The notes below the pieces were generated by a model, which did no database searches, was not told where the DNA came from, and saw only the letters and a program-made list of their open reading frames with translations. From the NCBI GenBank assembly GCA_013396755.1, contig VWZF01005854.1:2147368-2211367 (forward strand): a stretch of 64,000 nt of DNA. Direction: 5' to 3'. A program made the position numbers and the translations under genes. Source of the stretch: Sclerurus mexicanus. Lineage: Eukaryota > Chordata > Aves > Passeriformes > Furnariidae. Below, in pieces: positions 13,005-25,053 of this stretch. Positions within the stretch are counted from its first letter, which is position 1; every line of letters starts with the position of its first letter.

Positions 13005-14286
13005 GTGGTCACAATGGCAACCATGCAAGGGGACTGCAAACTAACAGAGTCTGTTTCACCACACTTAAGCCAGTGTGGTTTTGACAAGCAGATGATACCA
13101 CTTTAGCAAGAATAGGCCATAGTGAAAGTGGGCACCAGGGAGAAGAGCCCCAGACATAAGGCTGCTTACAGGGGTGTTCTGAAGAATATCATTAAAACCA
13201 GACAACAGATGCTTCCAGCACCATAGGAGGTGCCTTATGCAGCACAAAGGTCTCAGCACGGAGGAGTTGCCTCTCTCACTTATGAACTCTGCAAAAAAAC
13301 AAAGCCCTGAGCTCTCAAATATTAACCAGTCAGATGCCTTTGCTTTGTGTGAGCGCGTGACCAGTAAAGCAGGAAGGAGTCTGTTCTTTGCAGGGAACTA
13401 CCTTACAGGCCTTTTAAAACATAAGATATCAGCAAAGAACTCTGAGCAGCTGGGATACAATTAAGTCCAGGTAGCTGCAGAAAACTGTGCAGACAGGTGA
13501 CGATCTCCTTACGGCAGCAGTTTGGCAGATTGCTTTAACCAGGAGTGCTACTTCAATAACTTTGCACATTAATCCCAAGCACAAACTTTCCAAATCTGTA
13601 CAGCTTTACTAATAAATAATGAATTAATTTTCATCTCATTCTGAGTATTCTTAGGGGAATTCTTAATAAATCTGTAATTTATTAGGCACACACTGCTTTT
13701 CTTGATGAGAAACTCAGTCTCTCAATTTAAAAACGATGGTCCTACTCTCCCCTAAGGCTGATTGAGATCGTGGACCATCACCACCAAAGCCCACGCTCAT
13801 CCCAACCAATTTACATGTGAATTATAGTTTGGGGCACACGTAACAGACTTATTTGGCAAAATCTATCGCTTTCATGAAAGCAATTTCCTTGTTGATGATG
13901 ATACCTTGCTAAGTTACATAATCTTCCCCCATCTCCTAAGAGGTAGAGAAGGAGAGTCAGAGAAATTAGAAGTACACAGATGTCAGCATGAATTAAGTTG
14001 CCATCAATAACTCTTGTCATGTTTGTCTTTTTATACATTTTAATCCAATTTGAACTGGGCTTCTCCCCCAGAGAACAGAGCTACTGCTACAGAGGGTTCC
14101 TATATGAGAGTAATGGCCAAAACAAAGCACATTTATTTTGGAGTAGAGGGTGCTTTTAGGAATGAGAGAAAATTGGATCAAAACTAGAGGATTATTTTTT
14201 CCAGCATCCTGTTGCTACCAGCAGCAGGTACCAGCTGGTTCAACAGATGATACAACAGTGCTGAAGTCATAGAATAACCCATCTAC
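13005..14286. other. Non-coding; AT-rich patch near 13560-13700
   Basis: No exon or transposon is supported. The 13560-13700 stretch is rich in TAAT-type motifs (for example 'taataaataatgaattaa') and could be a regulatory or slowly evolving element, but nothing in the sequence alone proves this. Confidence 0.4.
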
Positions 14287-14342
14287 AGGAAAAAAAAAAC
14301 AAACCAACAAACCAAAAAAAAAAAACCAACCACCAAACCAAA
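14287..14342. repeat. A/C-rich low-complexity tract
   Basis: Poly-A interrupted by CC and C (AAACC, AACC, ACC units). It could be a decayed A-rich repeat. Confidence 0.9.
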
Positions 14343-16267
14343 TTGTTTGATATATAAACAAGTTCTATTCTATTATTTTTTGTCCTGTCGTCTGTAATAC
14401 TGGTGGTCTCTGCCAATGATTTAGCTGTCTCCCATGACTTGAAAAAAGATTAAAAAATTATCTTGTCTGCATCCAGGGATATGTGGAGTTTGATATATTA
14501 GGTGCACTGTGTAATATAACTAGTGTTCTCAATAACTACAGCATTGTGTCAAACATGATTTCTCTGTAGGTAATGAAAGCCTTGAAAACCACCAGCTATA
14601 GCAGCAGAGCAAGATTGCTTTTCTAAATTACCAGAAAGCAAAGGCTTTAGATTGTTATGGATTCTGTGGAGTAATTCACCTTTAGGGAGCTCTGCTGGGC
14701 ACATTAAAATTCACAAACCACACAACCTGTGGCATTACAAGCATTAATATTTATTGCTGCAAAAGCAGTAGCAATGCTAATATTTGAAACCATCGTAGTG
14801 GCTACTGTGACCTCTAACAATTTCCACTGGCATTAGTGGGAATTGGGGTTTTGCTTCCCCACATGCAGGAAGGACCAACACAGATCTTCCCATTATTTTC
14901 ACAGGGGAAAAACTTTTATCAGTTATGCTGTGGGAAACAGGGAGGGGACGTAGAACAAAACCTAGATAGGTCCTTACTCGTGGCATTTAAGCCCCAATGT
15001 CAATCTGCCAGACAAAGCAACACGTGCTTCTCCCTCCTGCACCCAGCCCCTCACACAGAACACCTCAGTGTTCAGAGCAGTGATGGCATTTCTGGTGTTT
15101 CCAGAAAGGGACACGGGCTCCTTTCAGCCCCATTGCTTCTTGATTTCAAGTGGCTTTCGGCAGCCTTTAGCAGAGCAAGTTTACAATGTTCAGCAGCTGA
15201 AGTTCAGAATATTTATTTAGTGTGTTTTCATTGATGCAGGCATGTCACCAATACATTTTCACCCCAGCTGATGAATGCTTTTTCTCTTGCCTGATCAGAT
15301 CATCTTCCTTTTTTAAGAGGACATTGAATCTCAGTAGTGAAGGGACTACTTCAGCAATCCTATTTTTGTCCCTTATATCCCTATCTCTCTCTCTTCCAGG
15401 ACTGTCAGTCAGCCCCAGTAAGATTTTTAGGAGCCTGTAAGACATTCTTCAACAAAACCAGAATGACTGTAACTTGTATCACTCAGAGGTTTTAAAATAA
15501 GAATTATCCTCCCAGGTAAAATTCACCCAAAGAGAAAAATAATCCTGCATTTAAAGACACAGTAACATCAACTCTAGCTAAGCAAACGTTCCTCATAACC
15601 CCTGGGGATTGTCACTTACTATCAGCTGAGGAAGTGACTCACTTCACCTACCAACCTGACCTCAAAACCAAATTATTTTTTCATTTCTTCCTTTCCAGAA
15701 TCTCAATGCATATTTTAGCTCAGAGCCCACCCGAAGTGAGGCTGCTTCTACAACGAAACCCCAGCTCAGTCCCAGCAGCCTCCATCCCTGAGCCTGTGCA
15801 GGGGTGATATAGTCATCTCTATAAACCAATGCACGTTGTCATTCAGGAAGATTTTTAAGGCACATATTACAGATAACACTGACTTTTCATGAGTATTCAC
15901 ATACATGGATAGAGTTGCATACTGAGATAGAGTTGGTTTTAATGTTCTCCTTCCTGGTCTCCTCTCTAGATTCTGCTTAGTATTTTGAGATTTCTGTTTA
16001 CTAATTAAAATGTCTTGCAAAAAAGAAACACCACCCAGCTGCTTTCCATTAGCTGTGTTTCACAGGTTTATTATCCTGTACCAAGAGAAAACAACTGAGT
16101 GTGTATTAATGGCTGTATGCAGAACAACCACTGGACAGATTTTTCCTAGGGCTCCACAATAAGCACATGTGAATAGTGGATCCATTCAAAAATCTTTTTG
16201 AGAGGTGTTTGACCAACAGAAGCATTTTCTTTATATGGGCACTCCAAGCTATGTTTTCACTATAATC
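14343..16267. other. Non-coding, nothing recognised
   Basis: Open frames up to 132 codons occur (for example 14836-15234, plus) but lack recognisable motifs and overlap frames on the other strand. No transposon is recognised. Confidence 0.5.
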
Positions 16268-16355
16268 AGCAAACAACCAAAAAACAAAAAAAAACCAAAA
16301 CCAAAACAAAAAACCAAACAAAACAAACAAAAAAAAACAAACAAAAAAAGGGGGT
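16268..16355. repeat. A/C-rich low-complexity tract
   Basis: About 85 bp of AAAC, AAACC and AAAAAC units ending in an A-run and GGGGG. Its complement produces the odd F/W/V-rich translations seen on the minus strand here; these are not proteins. Confidence 0.95.
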
Positions 16356-17208
16356 AAATCCTGCAGGAAAAGAAGAAAACTCCAATTTGCAAGTACTGAA
16401 TAAGTTATCTGGTGGGGCAGAGTTTCTGGGCAAGTTCACATGGAAATTGTTTTGCAAGCAGGCAAGAACTAATGCTAGAATAGAATGTCCCTCGTTACAA
16501 ACCTTACATTTCCCGGGCCTCTGTTTTCCTTGTTTGGTGGTGATTCCCTTCCTCAGTTCTGGCGAATGTCTTTGCTATCTGCTGTGGTACTTTTACATCT
16601 ATTGGACAAAGAGGGAAAAACTTCAGAGAAATGTTGCATGATCCAAATGACTGACACTCACTTAACACTTAAGTGAGCATCTTCTTCAGAGAGAATATGA
16701 GGACCACTGGCATCCACCACTTCTCATGGAAATATTTGGTCCTATCTCAAAGGTGTGGGAATGAGGAAAGCTTGGGGTTAGAGAAGGTCTGATAACTAAA
16801 TACATTTCCTTAACACGGCAATTTCTAAGTGTTTCGTTGTGCCTGCTTTCCCTGGGGGAAGACAAAACAGGACACTAAAAGTGGTCTTTCTGCAGATGCA
16901 AAACTCAGGACCGTAACGGGTGAAAAGTGTCAGATCTGTTAGCAACCATTCCCACAACATCTAGAAACTGTGCTGTCACTAAGCAGACAGATAGTAGTGG
17001 TGGCTTGTTTCCTTTTGAGCAGATATAAACAAATCAATATAGCTATTAGTGCATAGTATAGCACTATCATATATTTGAGAATTTATACATGCTGTAACAC
17101 CAAAGTGCTCATAAGTGTCAGCTTTAGGTTTTGCTTCATTTTTTGATCCAAGAAAATTAAGAACACAGATACTATTTTATTTCATTAGATACCGATAAAA
17201 GACAATCC
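16356..17208. other. Non-coding flank on the 3' side of the AHNAK-like relic
   Basis: Lies downstream, in minus-strand sense, of the relic's last stop at 17209-17211. No clear polyadenylation signal plus GT-rich pair was identified. Otherwise featureless. Confidence 0.4.
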
Positions 17209-20060
17209 TTACTTGGTCATATCTCCAGGAATATTTGAATGACTACGCATTTCTTCCTCCAACAAGTTCAGTTCATTTCTTGCTGAAGATGCAGTGACAG
17301 TTTCCAAAGCTGGGGTCCCATCAACCTAAACTATTTCAGTGCCTGTTGTTGTCTCCGTAGGTGATGAGCTTTCTTGTGCTCTCTCTGCTACACGCACTTC
17401 CACTCCTGCAGACACGTCCTTTTCAACACTTTCCTCTTGAAATACTATTTCAGGATCTTCTCTAGCACTTCTCACATCCATTTTCACTCCTGAAACATCT
17501 ACCACGATATCTTCCAGCTTTGCTGCAGTGTAAGCAGCACCTTCTGATCCCTTGCTTGTAGACCATTCACACCTAGGCCTTTTTTATAAGTTTTCTTGCC
17601 CATCTTCTCTTATAATTTTAATTTCACTCATATACTGTTTTATTTGCTTCCTGTTTTATTTGCTTCCTCTTGTCTTTAAGTGTTCAGCTCTTCCTTTGGA
17701 AGACAAATATCTCTATGTTTTGCTTTCTATCTGCATTAATTTCCGCTAATTATCATTGAAATTCTACTCCTGAATTGTCTGACTTGGTAAAGATTTCTGC
17801 TTTGGGGATCTCTATATCCAGTGATTTGACTCTGTGCTCATGAAGAGCCAGAGAACACGTAGGAAACTTCTCTGGCAAACTGCTTTTTTTGTCAATTTTT
17901 GAAGCACTTATTTCTGGTTTCAGCAGCTCTGCTGAAGGCACAGTGAATTCTGACATATGCAGTCTTGTCCTTCTACACCATGCTTAATTATATTTGTACA
18001 CATGACTATATCTGGTTTTAGAATAGTCACTCCAATCATGTTCTCTTTGCATGTAATGAAATAGCTTCTCCCATCTTTGGCAGGCTGGCACCAGGACTCT
18101 TCATACAATCTCTAATTCTGAAATACCTTCATTTCCAATTGTGATTCTGAAGTCTGCACAGGGAAGGTATTTTCAGGAATATTTGTTTCAATTTATATTT
18201 TGGCAGCAGAAAAGTCTACCTGAGGCTTTTCCAGACTTCTCTCAACCTGAGCATCACCTTTTTTTTCCCTCTTCTTTAAGGACATCCAGCCTAATGCAAG
18301 TATTTTGGCATATAAAGGCATCTCTGGTGTGGCTTGGTCTCAACTTCTACGGTTTTTATCTCATGTTCTCCTTTTAATCTGATTCCTTCTCCTCAGGGTT
18401 CTCAACACCTCCCTCTCCTCCAGGATCTGACATATCAAATTTAAGTTCTGATGTTGGAGGTTGCACAGAAATGTCAGCAATTTCCAGTGACATTTTTAGC
18501 AGGGCTAGCTCTACTTCCAGTTTTGGAGAGCAGATCTCAGGCTCTGGCCAGGCCCTTTTTCTTGGGGAGATTCTAGACTTTTTCTCCTGGAACTTGGAAA
18601 TTTTAATATTCCAATTTCTTTCAACCAGCCACAAAACTGATCCTGTGATTCCTATTTCAGAGCTGCTCAGTTCAACTGAAGCATCTCCTTTGAGTTTTTG
18701 AAAGATGTCTTCATCAGCAGAGTTTGACTTTTTTTTTTCCCCTAGGAAGTTTCAGATTCCATTTTAGAACCAATGTCACTTTCTGACAGTTTTCTCTTAC
18801 AGCAAGAAATTCTAAATTTTAGGTTTTAAGTTTAATGTATTTTAATTGTACATTCTGTGTCACCTACAGATATTTCAGGAGCTGGTGTTTTTCCTCCTGG
18901 CTTCAGATTTTTTTTGCTCCAAAGAACGATCTTCATTTAAAATTTCAAAATCTGATGCTGATTCATATCAGCAAGAGCTGACATATTTGATTCAGACTCT
19001 GAAATGTTCTTTTGATACCTAGTGTTGAATTCCCTTTTGGTAATGCAGATTGCTGTTCAATTTTGGAAGAACAAATATCAAAGGAGGACAAACCCAAGCC
19101 GGAAATCTAAATACAATATTTGTAGAGGCTCTATCTCCTTTGCAGACAGAATTTTAGATCCAACAGTCCCTGAAGGAGAAGCAGGAGTTTCCTCTCTTTC
19201 TGTATAAGAAAGATGCTCTGACCGAAAAACTTCTGTTCTCAACCTCCTCTTATGCATCTTGGAAGGAGATGTGAAACAATGTTTGAACAATCTAAACTGT
19301 CCAGTATTTTCTGTTTTCTTAGCAGAACTATTACCTGATATGTAATCAGGCTTCATGTCTTCTGGAACTTCCCCAAATGAGTCCTTCCTAAATTTTCATA
19401 GTCCCACAGGCATTTTCTCCATTCCAAATATCCCAAATTTTGTTTTGCTGCTTGTTTTTCTCATTTCCAGTGTGTGTGGTGACATATGTAATTCTTTTTC
19501 ATCAGTGCCATTTTCAGCCCTTCTACCTCCATGAGGTCTCATGCTGTGTGATCCATTATATCCATTTGGATTCCACCTTCTCCTTTTCTCCTTGTTCATT
19601 TCTGTCTCTTTTGGGGCAATTTTGATGAGGCCTTGTTTATCTGGGGTCTCTTTCAGATCAGGTATTTCTAAACTGAGCTTTTGATATCTCTGTTGTTATA
19701 GCTGGCACTTCTGGTGCAGTAAACTTTGATGTTGATTCCTCGTCTTTGGATTTTTTGGGGTTTTTTTCAACTTCGGAGTGTTTTGGGTTTTTTTCCATGA
19801 GTGGGAATGCCATTTTCTTTCAAGGCTTTTGTTAAAGTTTCAGAACAGGGCTTGGACTGATAAAGTGTTTACTTCTCTGTGCAGTACTTAGAGGCTTCGT
19901 GGCTGACACTAACTCTTCGACTGGAAAGAATGAAGAAAGAACTAGTTGGGAGGATTCTTGGGTTGGTTCTCTGATGATTCTCTTGTTTTATTCTTGTGTA
20001 ACTTCAGGTGACAGATCTTCAGTCTAGATCTGGAGCAATGAAAATGTGGGGTGCTCCATT
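17209..20060 (-). pseudogene. AHNAK/AHNAK2-type repeat protein, decayed gene or large exon
   Basis: About 2.9 kb whose minus strand reads as pieces of an AHNAK-family protein (giant scaffold proteins built of short beta-strand repeats with K-[FM]-x-x-P, P-[ED]-[VI] and SAPK-type units). In N-to-C order I read VEELVSATKPLSTAQRSK (about 19921), FTAPEVPAITTEISK (19723), SLEIPDLKETPDK (19674), GQFRLFKHCFTSPSK (19302), DICSSKIEQQSALPK (19079), PAPEISVGDTE (18886), PEPEICSPKLEVELALL then ISVQPPTSELKFDM (18548-18422), VERSLEKPQVDFSAAKI (about 18245), PEISASKIDKKSSLPEK (17920), LDIEIPKAEIF (17830) and KLEDIVVDVSGVKMDV (17520). The pieces lie in all three minus frames, so several indels are needed. 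Stops include TAA at 18193-18195 and TAG at 17326-17328; the last frame ends with TAA at 17209-17211. 'S[IV]QPP[ST]' followed by a Leu-containing stretch recalls the AHNAK2 repeat. Stops and shifts argue against a working gene, though assembly indels could mimic some of them. The family call is recognition by eye; both edges are approximate. Confidence 0.62.
17636..17672. repeat. 17-bp tandem duplication inside the AHNAK-like relic
   Basis: 'ctgttttatttgcttc' occurs twice in a row. A 17-bp step is not a multiple of three, so this duplication by itself shifts the frame between the relic pieces on either side. Confidence 0.85.
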
Positions 20061-20958
20061 CTCAGGACTGGAAGATTCCTGTGTGGTTTGTGTGGTTGAT
20101 TCATCTCACCATCCAGTGAGGCGCAGCCTTTGAGTCTAGAATAGAGCAGCTATTCAGCATGTTGCCAGAGAGATAAAACTTTATAAACCAGATGCTTTAA
20201 TCAAAGAATAGTTATATGCACTAGCATACAAAATTACCATAACCTGTATGTTTCAAAATCAAATTAAGAATAGATCAGAAAGTGGAGTTGGTGTTAAAAC
20301 AAACAAACAAACAGAAACAAAAAACCCCAAGAAACTATAACTTCTTTTGTTAATCATTCTGTTTCCTTTGCTTACAAATGATATTATTCTCTCTACACTT
20401 CTTACATTTGGGCTTTTGGCCTTCTAGGATTCAATACTGAAGATGCATATGAAGGTAGAGAATTTAAGTAGTCTGTCTCATCTTTAAGGATGTAAATTTT
20501 CATTCCACGACCAGGAATTATCTTTCCTGCTAAAAGCTGCTCTGTTTCATTTTATTTTATTTATTTATTTTCCCCGTTTTTGAGGGAGATAACTAAAATG
20601 CTGCTGCTGTCTTGTTTTCCTTGGAATTTTGATGTAGATCAGTTTAAATTGACAAGAGAAGCAATGGTTACACTGCACATATTTTTGACGAAGATGCAGG
20701 TTAAACACTGATCATTCTCAGGCAGAGAGAATCTCTTCTCACCAGAAGAGGTTTCCTCGTGCCATGTATTGGTTGGCATGAACTGTCTAACTTAACTTCA
20801 GCAATTGGTTTCTCTTAACAGACAGAAATGTGAGCTGTCATAGACCCACGTGAACACTTGTGCACTTTGCTCCCACTTTTATTACTGTTTATTAATAATA
20901 TTAAGGCTGTAAATTGTCTTTCCTTGTGGTGTTTGCTACTTAACTTTTCTTATAATAA
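20061..20958. other. Non-coding flank on the 5' side of the AHNAK-like relic
   Basis: No further AHNAK-like wording can be followed past about 20060. It contains an AAAC repeat at about 20297-20330 and a T-rich ATTT run near 20550. No clean splice acceptor was found at the edge of the relic. Confidence 0.4.
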
Positions 20959-21000
20959 TCACAAAATCATAAATGGATAGAATGTTTTTTTGTTGGAAGG
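20959..21000 (-). mobile_element. CR1 LINE, 3' terminal stub
   Basis: Only the last 40 bp of a minus-strand CR1 ('tcacaaaatcataaatgg', then 'tgttggaagg'). It is cut exactly where the next CR1 begins. Confidence 0.7.
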
Positions 21001-21176
21001 CACAGAATCACAGAATATGCTGAGTTAAAAGGGACCCACAAGGATCATCTAGTCCAACCCATGGACCTGCAAGGACCACCCCAAGAGTCACACCACGTGC
21101 CTGAGAGCATCATCTGAACACTTCTTGAACCTTCTCAGGCTCGGTGCTGTGACCACTTCCCTGGGGGACCTGCTAA
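21001..21176 (-). mobile_element. CR1 LINE, 3' part
   Basis: Starts with 'cacagaatcacagaatatgctgagtt', followed by 'gggacccacaaggatcatctagtcc' and 'ctcaggctcggtgctgtgacc'. It is the same subfamily as the copy at 22341 and is 5'-truncated. It abuts the CR1 stub before it in the same orientation. Confidence 0.93.
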
Positions 21177-22340
21177 CTGAAAAATAAGTCCCTTAACACT
21201 TGTACATTTGATAAATCTGCCATGTAAAGTAGATAAACATGTCATAAGTATACAGCTTTATCAGAACGTCTGCCCCATATAAAGTAGGAGAGCTGTGAAG
21301 GGGAAAAACAACAGAGGTCAAGTTTAGTAAGAGATTATTTCATACAATTGTGCACCATTAAGAACAGATTATGACAACACCAAGTGCACAGCCCGTGACA
21401 AGCACCATGGGAATTTTACAGTCTGTGTGCTCAGAATGTTGCAGTGACAGCTAATGCTTTAGTATGTAAAATTATTGTTCATTAAAAACAAAAAAAAAAA
21501 AAGGAAACTGCTGGGAGGAATTAATTCTACGCACTGTTTATTGAACAGAACTCTGGGAATGGAAATGAGAAAACAGAAGTATCAATCGTTCCTGACAGTC
21601 ATCGTGACATTTATTTTTCACTCTCACGTTGGGATCCTTGAGAAAAGGGAGTGAAAGAGATCTTTCATTTCAGTCATTCCCCCAAGGAAGGCAAATCAGC
21701 AAAGAACCCCAGCTTCCAGCCAGATGAGAACTTGCAATTTCAAAGGACTTGAATAGGATTTGTTTCTCACTAAATTGCCTTTTGAAGACAGATGTGCAGA
21801 TAACTTATGCTTAAGCACCTTCTTAAGCACCTTCGTAGTACAACCCACGTTTTTCTGGCTAAGATGAGCACCAGGAGAAATGTTAAATGCTTAAAAGTGG
21901 GTTTCATTCACAGGATCTGATGTTCTGAACAGTGGTGGCTTTGGAGAGAGCCCCAGATGGTTCCAAGGTTTGACAGGGAAAGCTGGTTAAAAGCAGGTGT
22001 TCCATGTTTGACTCAGAACAACTCCCAAGGATTTCTTCATCAAAGATCTGATTTCTCCTCTTATTTTCCTTTAACAAATTATACTCCAAAACTCATTTGC
22101 TGTTATTCCTTTGCTTCTGATGATATACAATCTACTTGAGACTTTTTTTAGTGGTAGCACTCTGTGCCACAGAGAACTAAGTATTTCAGTGATTTTTCTT
22201 TTTCTAAACGCAGTTGTGTTTTACCTCTCTTAATATCCAAGTTCTGCATTCTTTTCCCTTGTTTACAATGAGCAGATTCACACATCTCTGCCAGAGGCTC
22301 CTAAGGACTCACTTTTATGAAAGGTAAGGGCTGCAGCTAA
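21177..22340. other. Non-coding, nothing recognised
   Basis: Contains a poly-A run near 21490. A minus-strand open segment at 21904-22089 has a balanced residue mix but no convincing splice acceptor, so I do not call it an exon. Confidence 0.5.
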
Positions 22341-22630
22341 TCACAGAATATACTGAGTTGGGGGCACCCACAAAGATCAGTGAGTCCACCTCCTGGCTCT
22401 GCACAGGACCATCCCCAAGAGTCACACCATGTGCCTGAGAGCATTGTCCAGACTCTGTCAGGCCCGGTGCCGTGACCACTGCCCTGGGGAGCCTGTTCCA
22501 GCATCCAACCACCCTCTGGGTGAAGAACCTTTTTTCTAATATCCAGCTTAAACCTCCCCTGACACAACTTCAGGCCATTCCCTCGGGTTCTGCCACTGGT
22601 CACCACAGGGGAGAGGTCAGTGACTTGCCT
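22341..22630 (-). mobile_element. CR1 LINE, 3' part
   Basis: 'cacagaatatactgagttgg', 'gtgccgtgaccactgccctgggg', 'ctaatatccagcttaaacctcccc' and 'ttccctcgggttctgccactgg' all match the minus strand of avian CR1. The inner part still shows the end of the reverse transcriptase ORF (complement reading RTRGNGLKLCQGRFKLDIRK). Confidence 0.94.
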
Positions 22631-24216
22631 AAACTTGGAGTCTAAAACAGAGAGAGAAGTGACCTGGCTTTTGCTGCCCAATGGGCCCTACAGAGGTTTG
22701 CAGCCAGACAGCAGATCAGCAAAGCCCAACAATGCGTACACAGCAACGTGCACTAAGCAAGGATGCAGACTGAACAGAGCACTGCAAAATGAATGTTCTC
22801 TAATTAGATCCTTTGCCATTGCAAGGGACTTCCAGTTGGACAGATGATTATTTCATTTATATAACTGGTGTGGGACTAATTATCAAACAGAATTCTGCCA
22901 ACTTGCAAAAGAGGTAACTGCCTATTCAGGAGCAGTTAAAAACCCTTTTGGAGCAAGACTAGAACCCCAAATACTCCATAATTCTGGAATATGAGCATGG
23001 ACAGAGTGACTAACTGGAGAGGTAGACTCTGAATTGAATAGAAATACACATTTAAAAGAAAAAGTATATTTGAATCTCATTTGCTGTGCAGAACAATGAA
23101 CTTCCTCCTTATGTCTTTGTCAAAGAAACTTTTCTCATGGTCCACACTGATGGTATGAGAACTTCTCATAGCTGAGTCTTACTACAAAACCTCCCTGCTG
23201 TGGGATTCCTCCTCCCTTGAACGCTTCCAGGTATTGGGCAGATGATTTGGGTTATAGATATGGCTTTGCAAATATTTATTTATTCATGTATTGATTTTTT
23301 TTATTAATAGTTGGATTAGGTATTTGGTTTTATACCAGTATGGGATTTTTATAAAGTCCCTGTTTAAAAGAATAACTATACAGATCTGCCTCAAACTCCT
23401 TCTCCCCCATCAAGAATTTAGAATGATTTGCTAATTACCGAAGTTTATCATTTGCAATTATGTTCACTTCAGACCTTCTTTACTTTGACGACAAACATAA
23501 AGCAACCCTTGAGAAGCTGGGAGTTTGTCCCATCATGTCTTGTTCTTTCACACCACACGTTCCACAGAAATCTGTTACAGAGGAGCCATCCTACAATCTC
23601 CCAGGTTACATTTCTGCAAAAGTCAGCAGAACAAGTTATAACAAAAAAACTTGGCAACTCTCTCAGTTATAGAAGGCATCTTTGCCAAGTGCCTCCCTGC
23701 TGCACAGAGCAGATTGTCGCTTCTCACTTCAGTTCCTGGTGCTTTGTCCCACAGCTTGATAAGCATTTTTGCAAGTGTTACAAGATGGGATCTACTCCCT
23801 TCAGACAGGCAGACACGTCTTTCACGTGCAGAGCAGGATGTGAAATGGAAAAATCTCCACACTGAGGACTGCCAGATCAAAAGCAGATGTTGAGTGAAAC
23901 CTGGGGTTTTGGATACCTCAAGAAACCACAAGTGCTCTTAGACTCTTCCTCACCACACAGTAAACAGGGATCAGAGGGAGAAGGCACTAAGTTGTCAAAC
24001 TTCATGCTTCTTATTGCTGCCACTGTCATGGCATCCAAAAGTTTCCATGCACTAAGAGCAAGACAAACTGCTGTACTATTTATATGGGTCCCTTGCCTCT
24101 TCTGCCTTTATCCCTGGCAAAGCTTTCAGTGCCTGAAAAGGGTGCCTGATAGCAATAGCATTCGAGCGGAACAGCTTTAAATCCAAGGTTTTGCAACTTC
24201 TCTCTTGGTTATTATA
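22631..24216. other. Non-coding, nothing firmly recognised
   Basis: Two minus-strand open segments (23931-23623 and 23657-23469) meet at a seven-A homopolymer at 23643-23649, but the plus strand is also open for 145 codons there. Low stop density rather than coding is the simpler reading. Confidence 0.4.
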
Positions 24217-24600
24217 TCACTGTCTCAGCTGCTCTCTTCTTGAAGCTGGTTTCACAGGCAAATCCAGGATAGCTTCAATCCCTTGCTCTTCTGCTCCTCT
24301 TTGAATCCTGTCTGAGAAAGCATCACTGTCTCTGCACAGTCCCACCGAAATGTGATCATTCCCCAAAGAGGTCTCACCTTGAATGTGTCTGCCCTCCATG
24401 CAAAATCTTGCTTCTCTGTTATTGTCACTGCCAGGTGTGGGGTTTTTTTCCCCTTGCAGCAGGATGCTGTTCTTTTTGGTTTCCTGCTTTAAACAGGTGA
24501 AAACAGAAGTGCCACCTTCTACTGTGCCCAGAGAAAAGTCCTGGGGTTTGCTTGGTGACAGGGAAGAGATTGGAACAAAAGAGTCACAGGGTTTTGAATT
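24217..24600 (-). CDS. Exon-like open segment, product unknown
   Basis: On the minus strand, 127 codons stay open from 24600 to a TGA at 24217-24219. Just upstream of 24600 is a splice acceptor of good form: a pyrimidine run then CAG ('ttttttcctttcag'). Inside, at 24378/24377, 'caag|gtgaga' is a strong donor, so either a 223-bp internal exon (24378-24600, ending in phase 1) or a terminal exon ending at 24217 is possible. Residues are mixed and hydrophilic: NSKPCDSFVPISSLSPSKPQ at the start, GRHIQGETSLGND in the middle, RIQRGAEEQGIEAILDLP and KPASRREQLRQ at the end. No domain, signal peptide or membrane segment is visible and I do not recognise the protein. It is on the same strand as the AHNAK-like relic 4.2 kb further 3'. 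It could also be a chance frame. Confidence 0.35.
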   Translation of the reverse strand, partial: NSKPCDSFVPISSLSPSKPQDFSLGTVEGGTSVFTCLKQETKKNSILLQGEKNPTPGSDNNREARFCMEGRHIQGETSLGNDHISVGLCRDSDAFSDRIQRGAEEQGIEAILDLPVKPASRREQLRQ

Positions 24601-25053
24601 CTGAAAGGAAAAAATTGTTCATAAGCTTATAGAAATGTCACAGGAATTACTGGATTTGCACAATGACAGACAAACTAAGAATAGAAATACTTCAGTGCTT
24701 TTCTGTAGGGGCTCATCCCACCCTGCTTTTCATATTCTCTCCATCTCAGCTTCCTCACTGTTCAAGCTTCAGTGCCAGGGAAAACAGATGCTAACACCAC
24801 GCACAGACTGACACTACAAAGTCAGGATCGGACCAACACTTCTCCAGGCTAAAAAGCTGTTCCCATTGCCACTTTCTGAGACATGGAGAATTTTGAATTT
24901 TAAATCAAGCCTAATAGTGTGTGTTTTAAAAGGTACTTTCTACTTCAGTATCTGAAAACCTCTGGCAGAGTGTGTCCCTGGGACTGTTTTTGGTACTTTG
25001 CTGGGAAAAAAAAAAATTATCATCCTATAGAGCTTCACGTTCCCAACAAAGGA
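24601..25053. other. Non-coding, nothing recognised
   Basis: Would be intron if the adjoining exon-like segment is real. No other feature is seen. Confidence 0.4.

Noticed and set aside
16106..16457. F/W/V-rich minus-strand translations that look like membrane proteins
   Set aside because: They are the complement of an A/C-rich low-complexity tract.
23469..23931. Two minus-strand frames meeting at a seven-A run, resembling a frameshifted gene
   Set aside because: The plus strand is open for 145 codons across the same DNA, and neither strand shows a family motif or good splice sites, so low stop density explains it.
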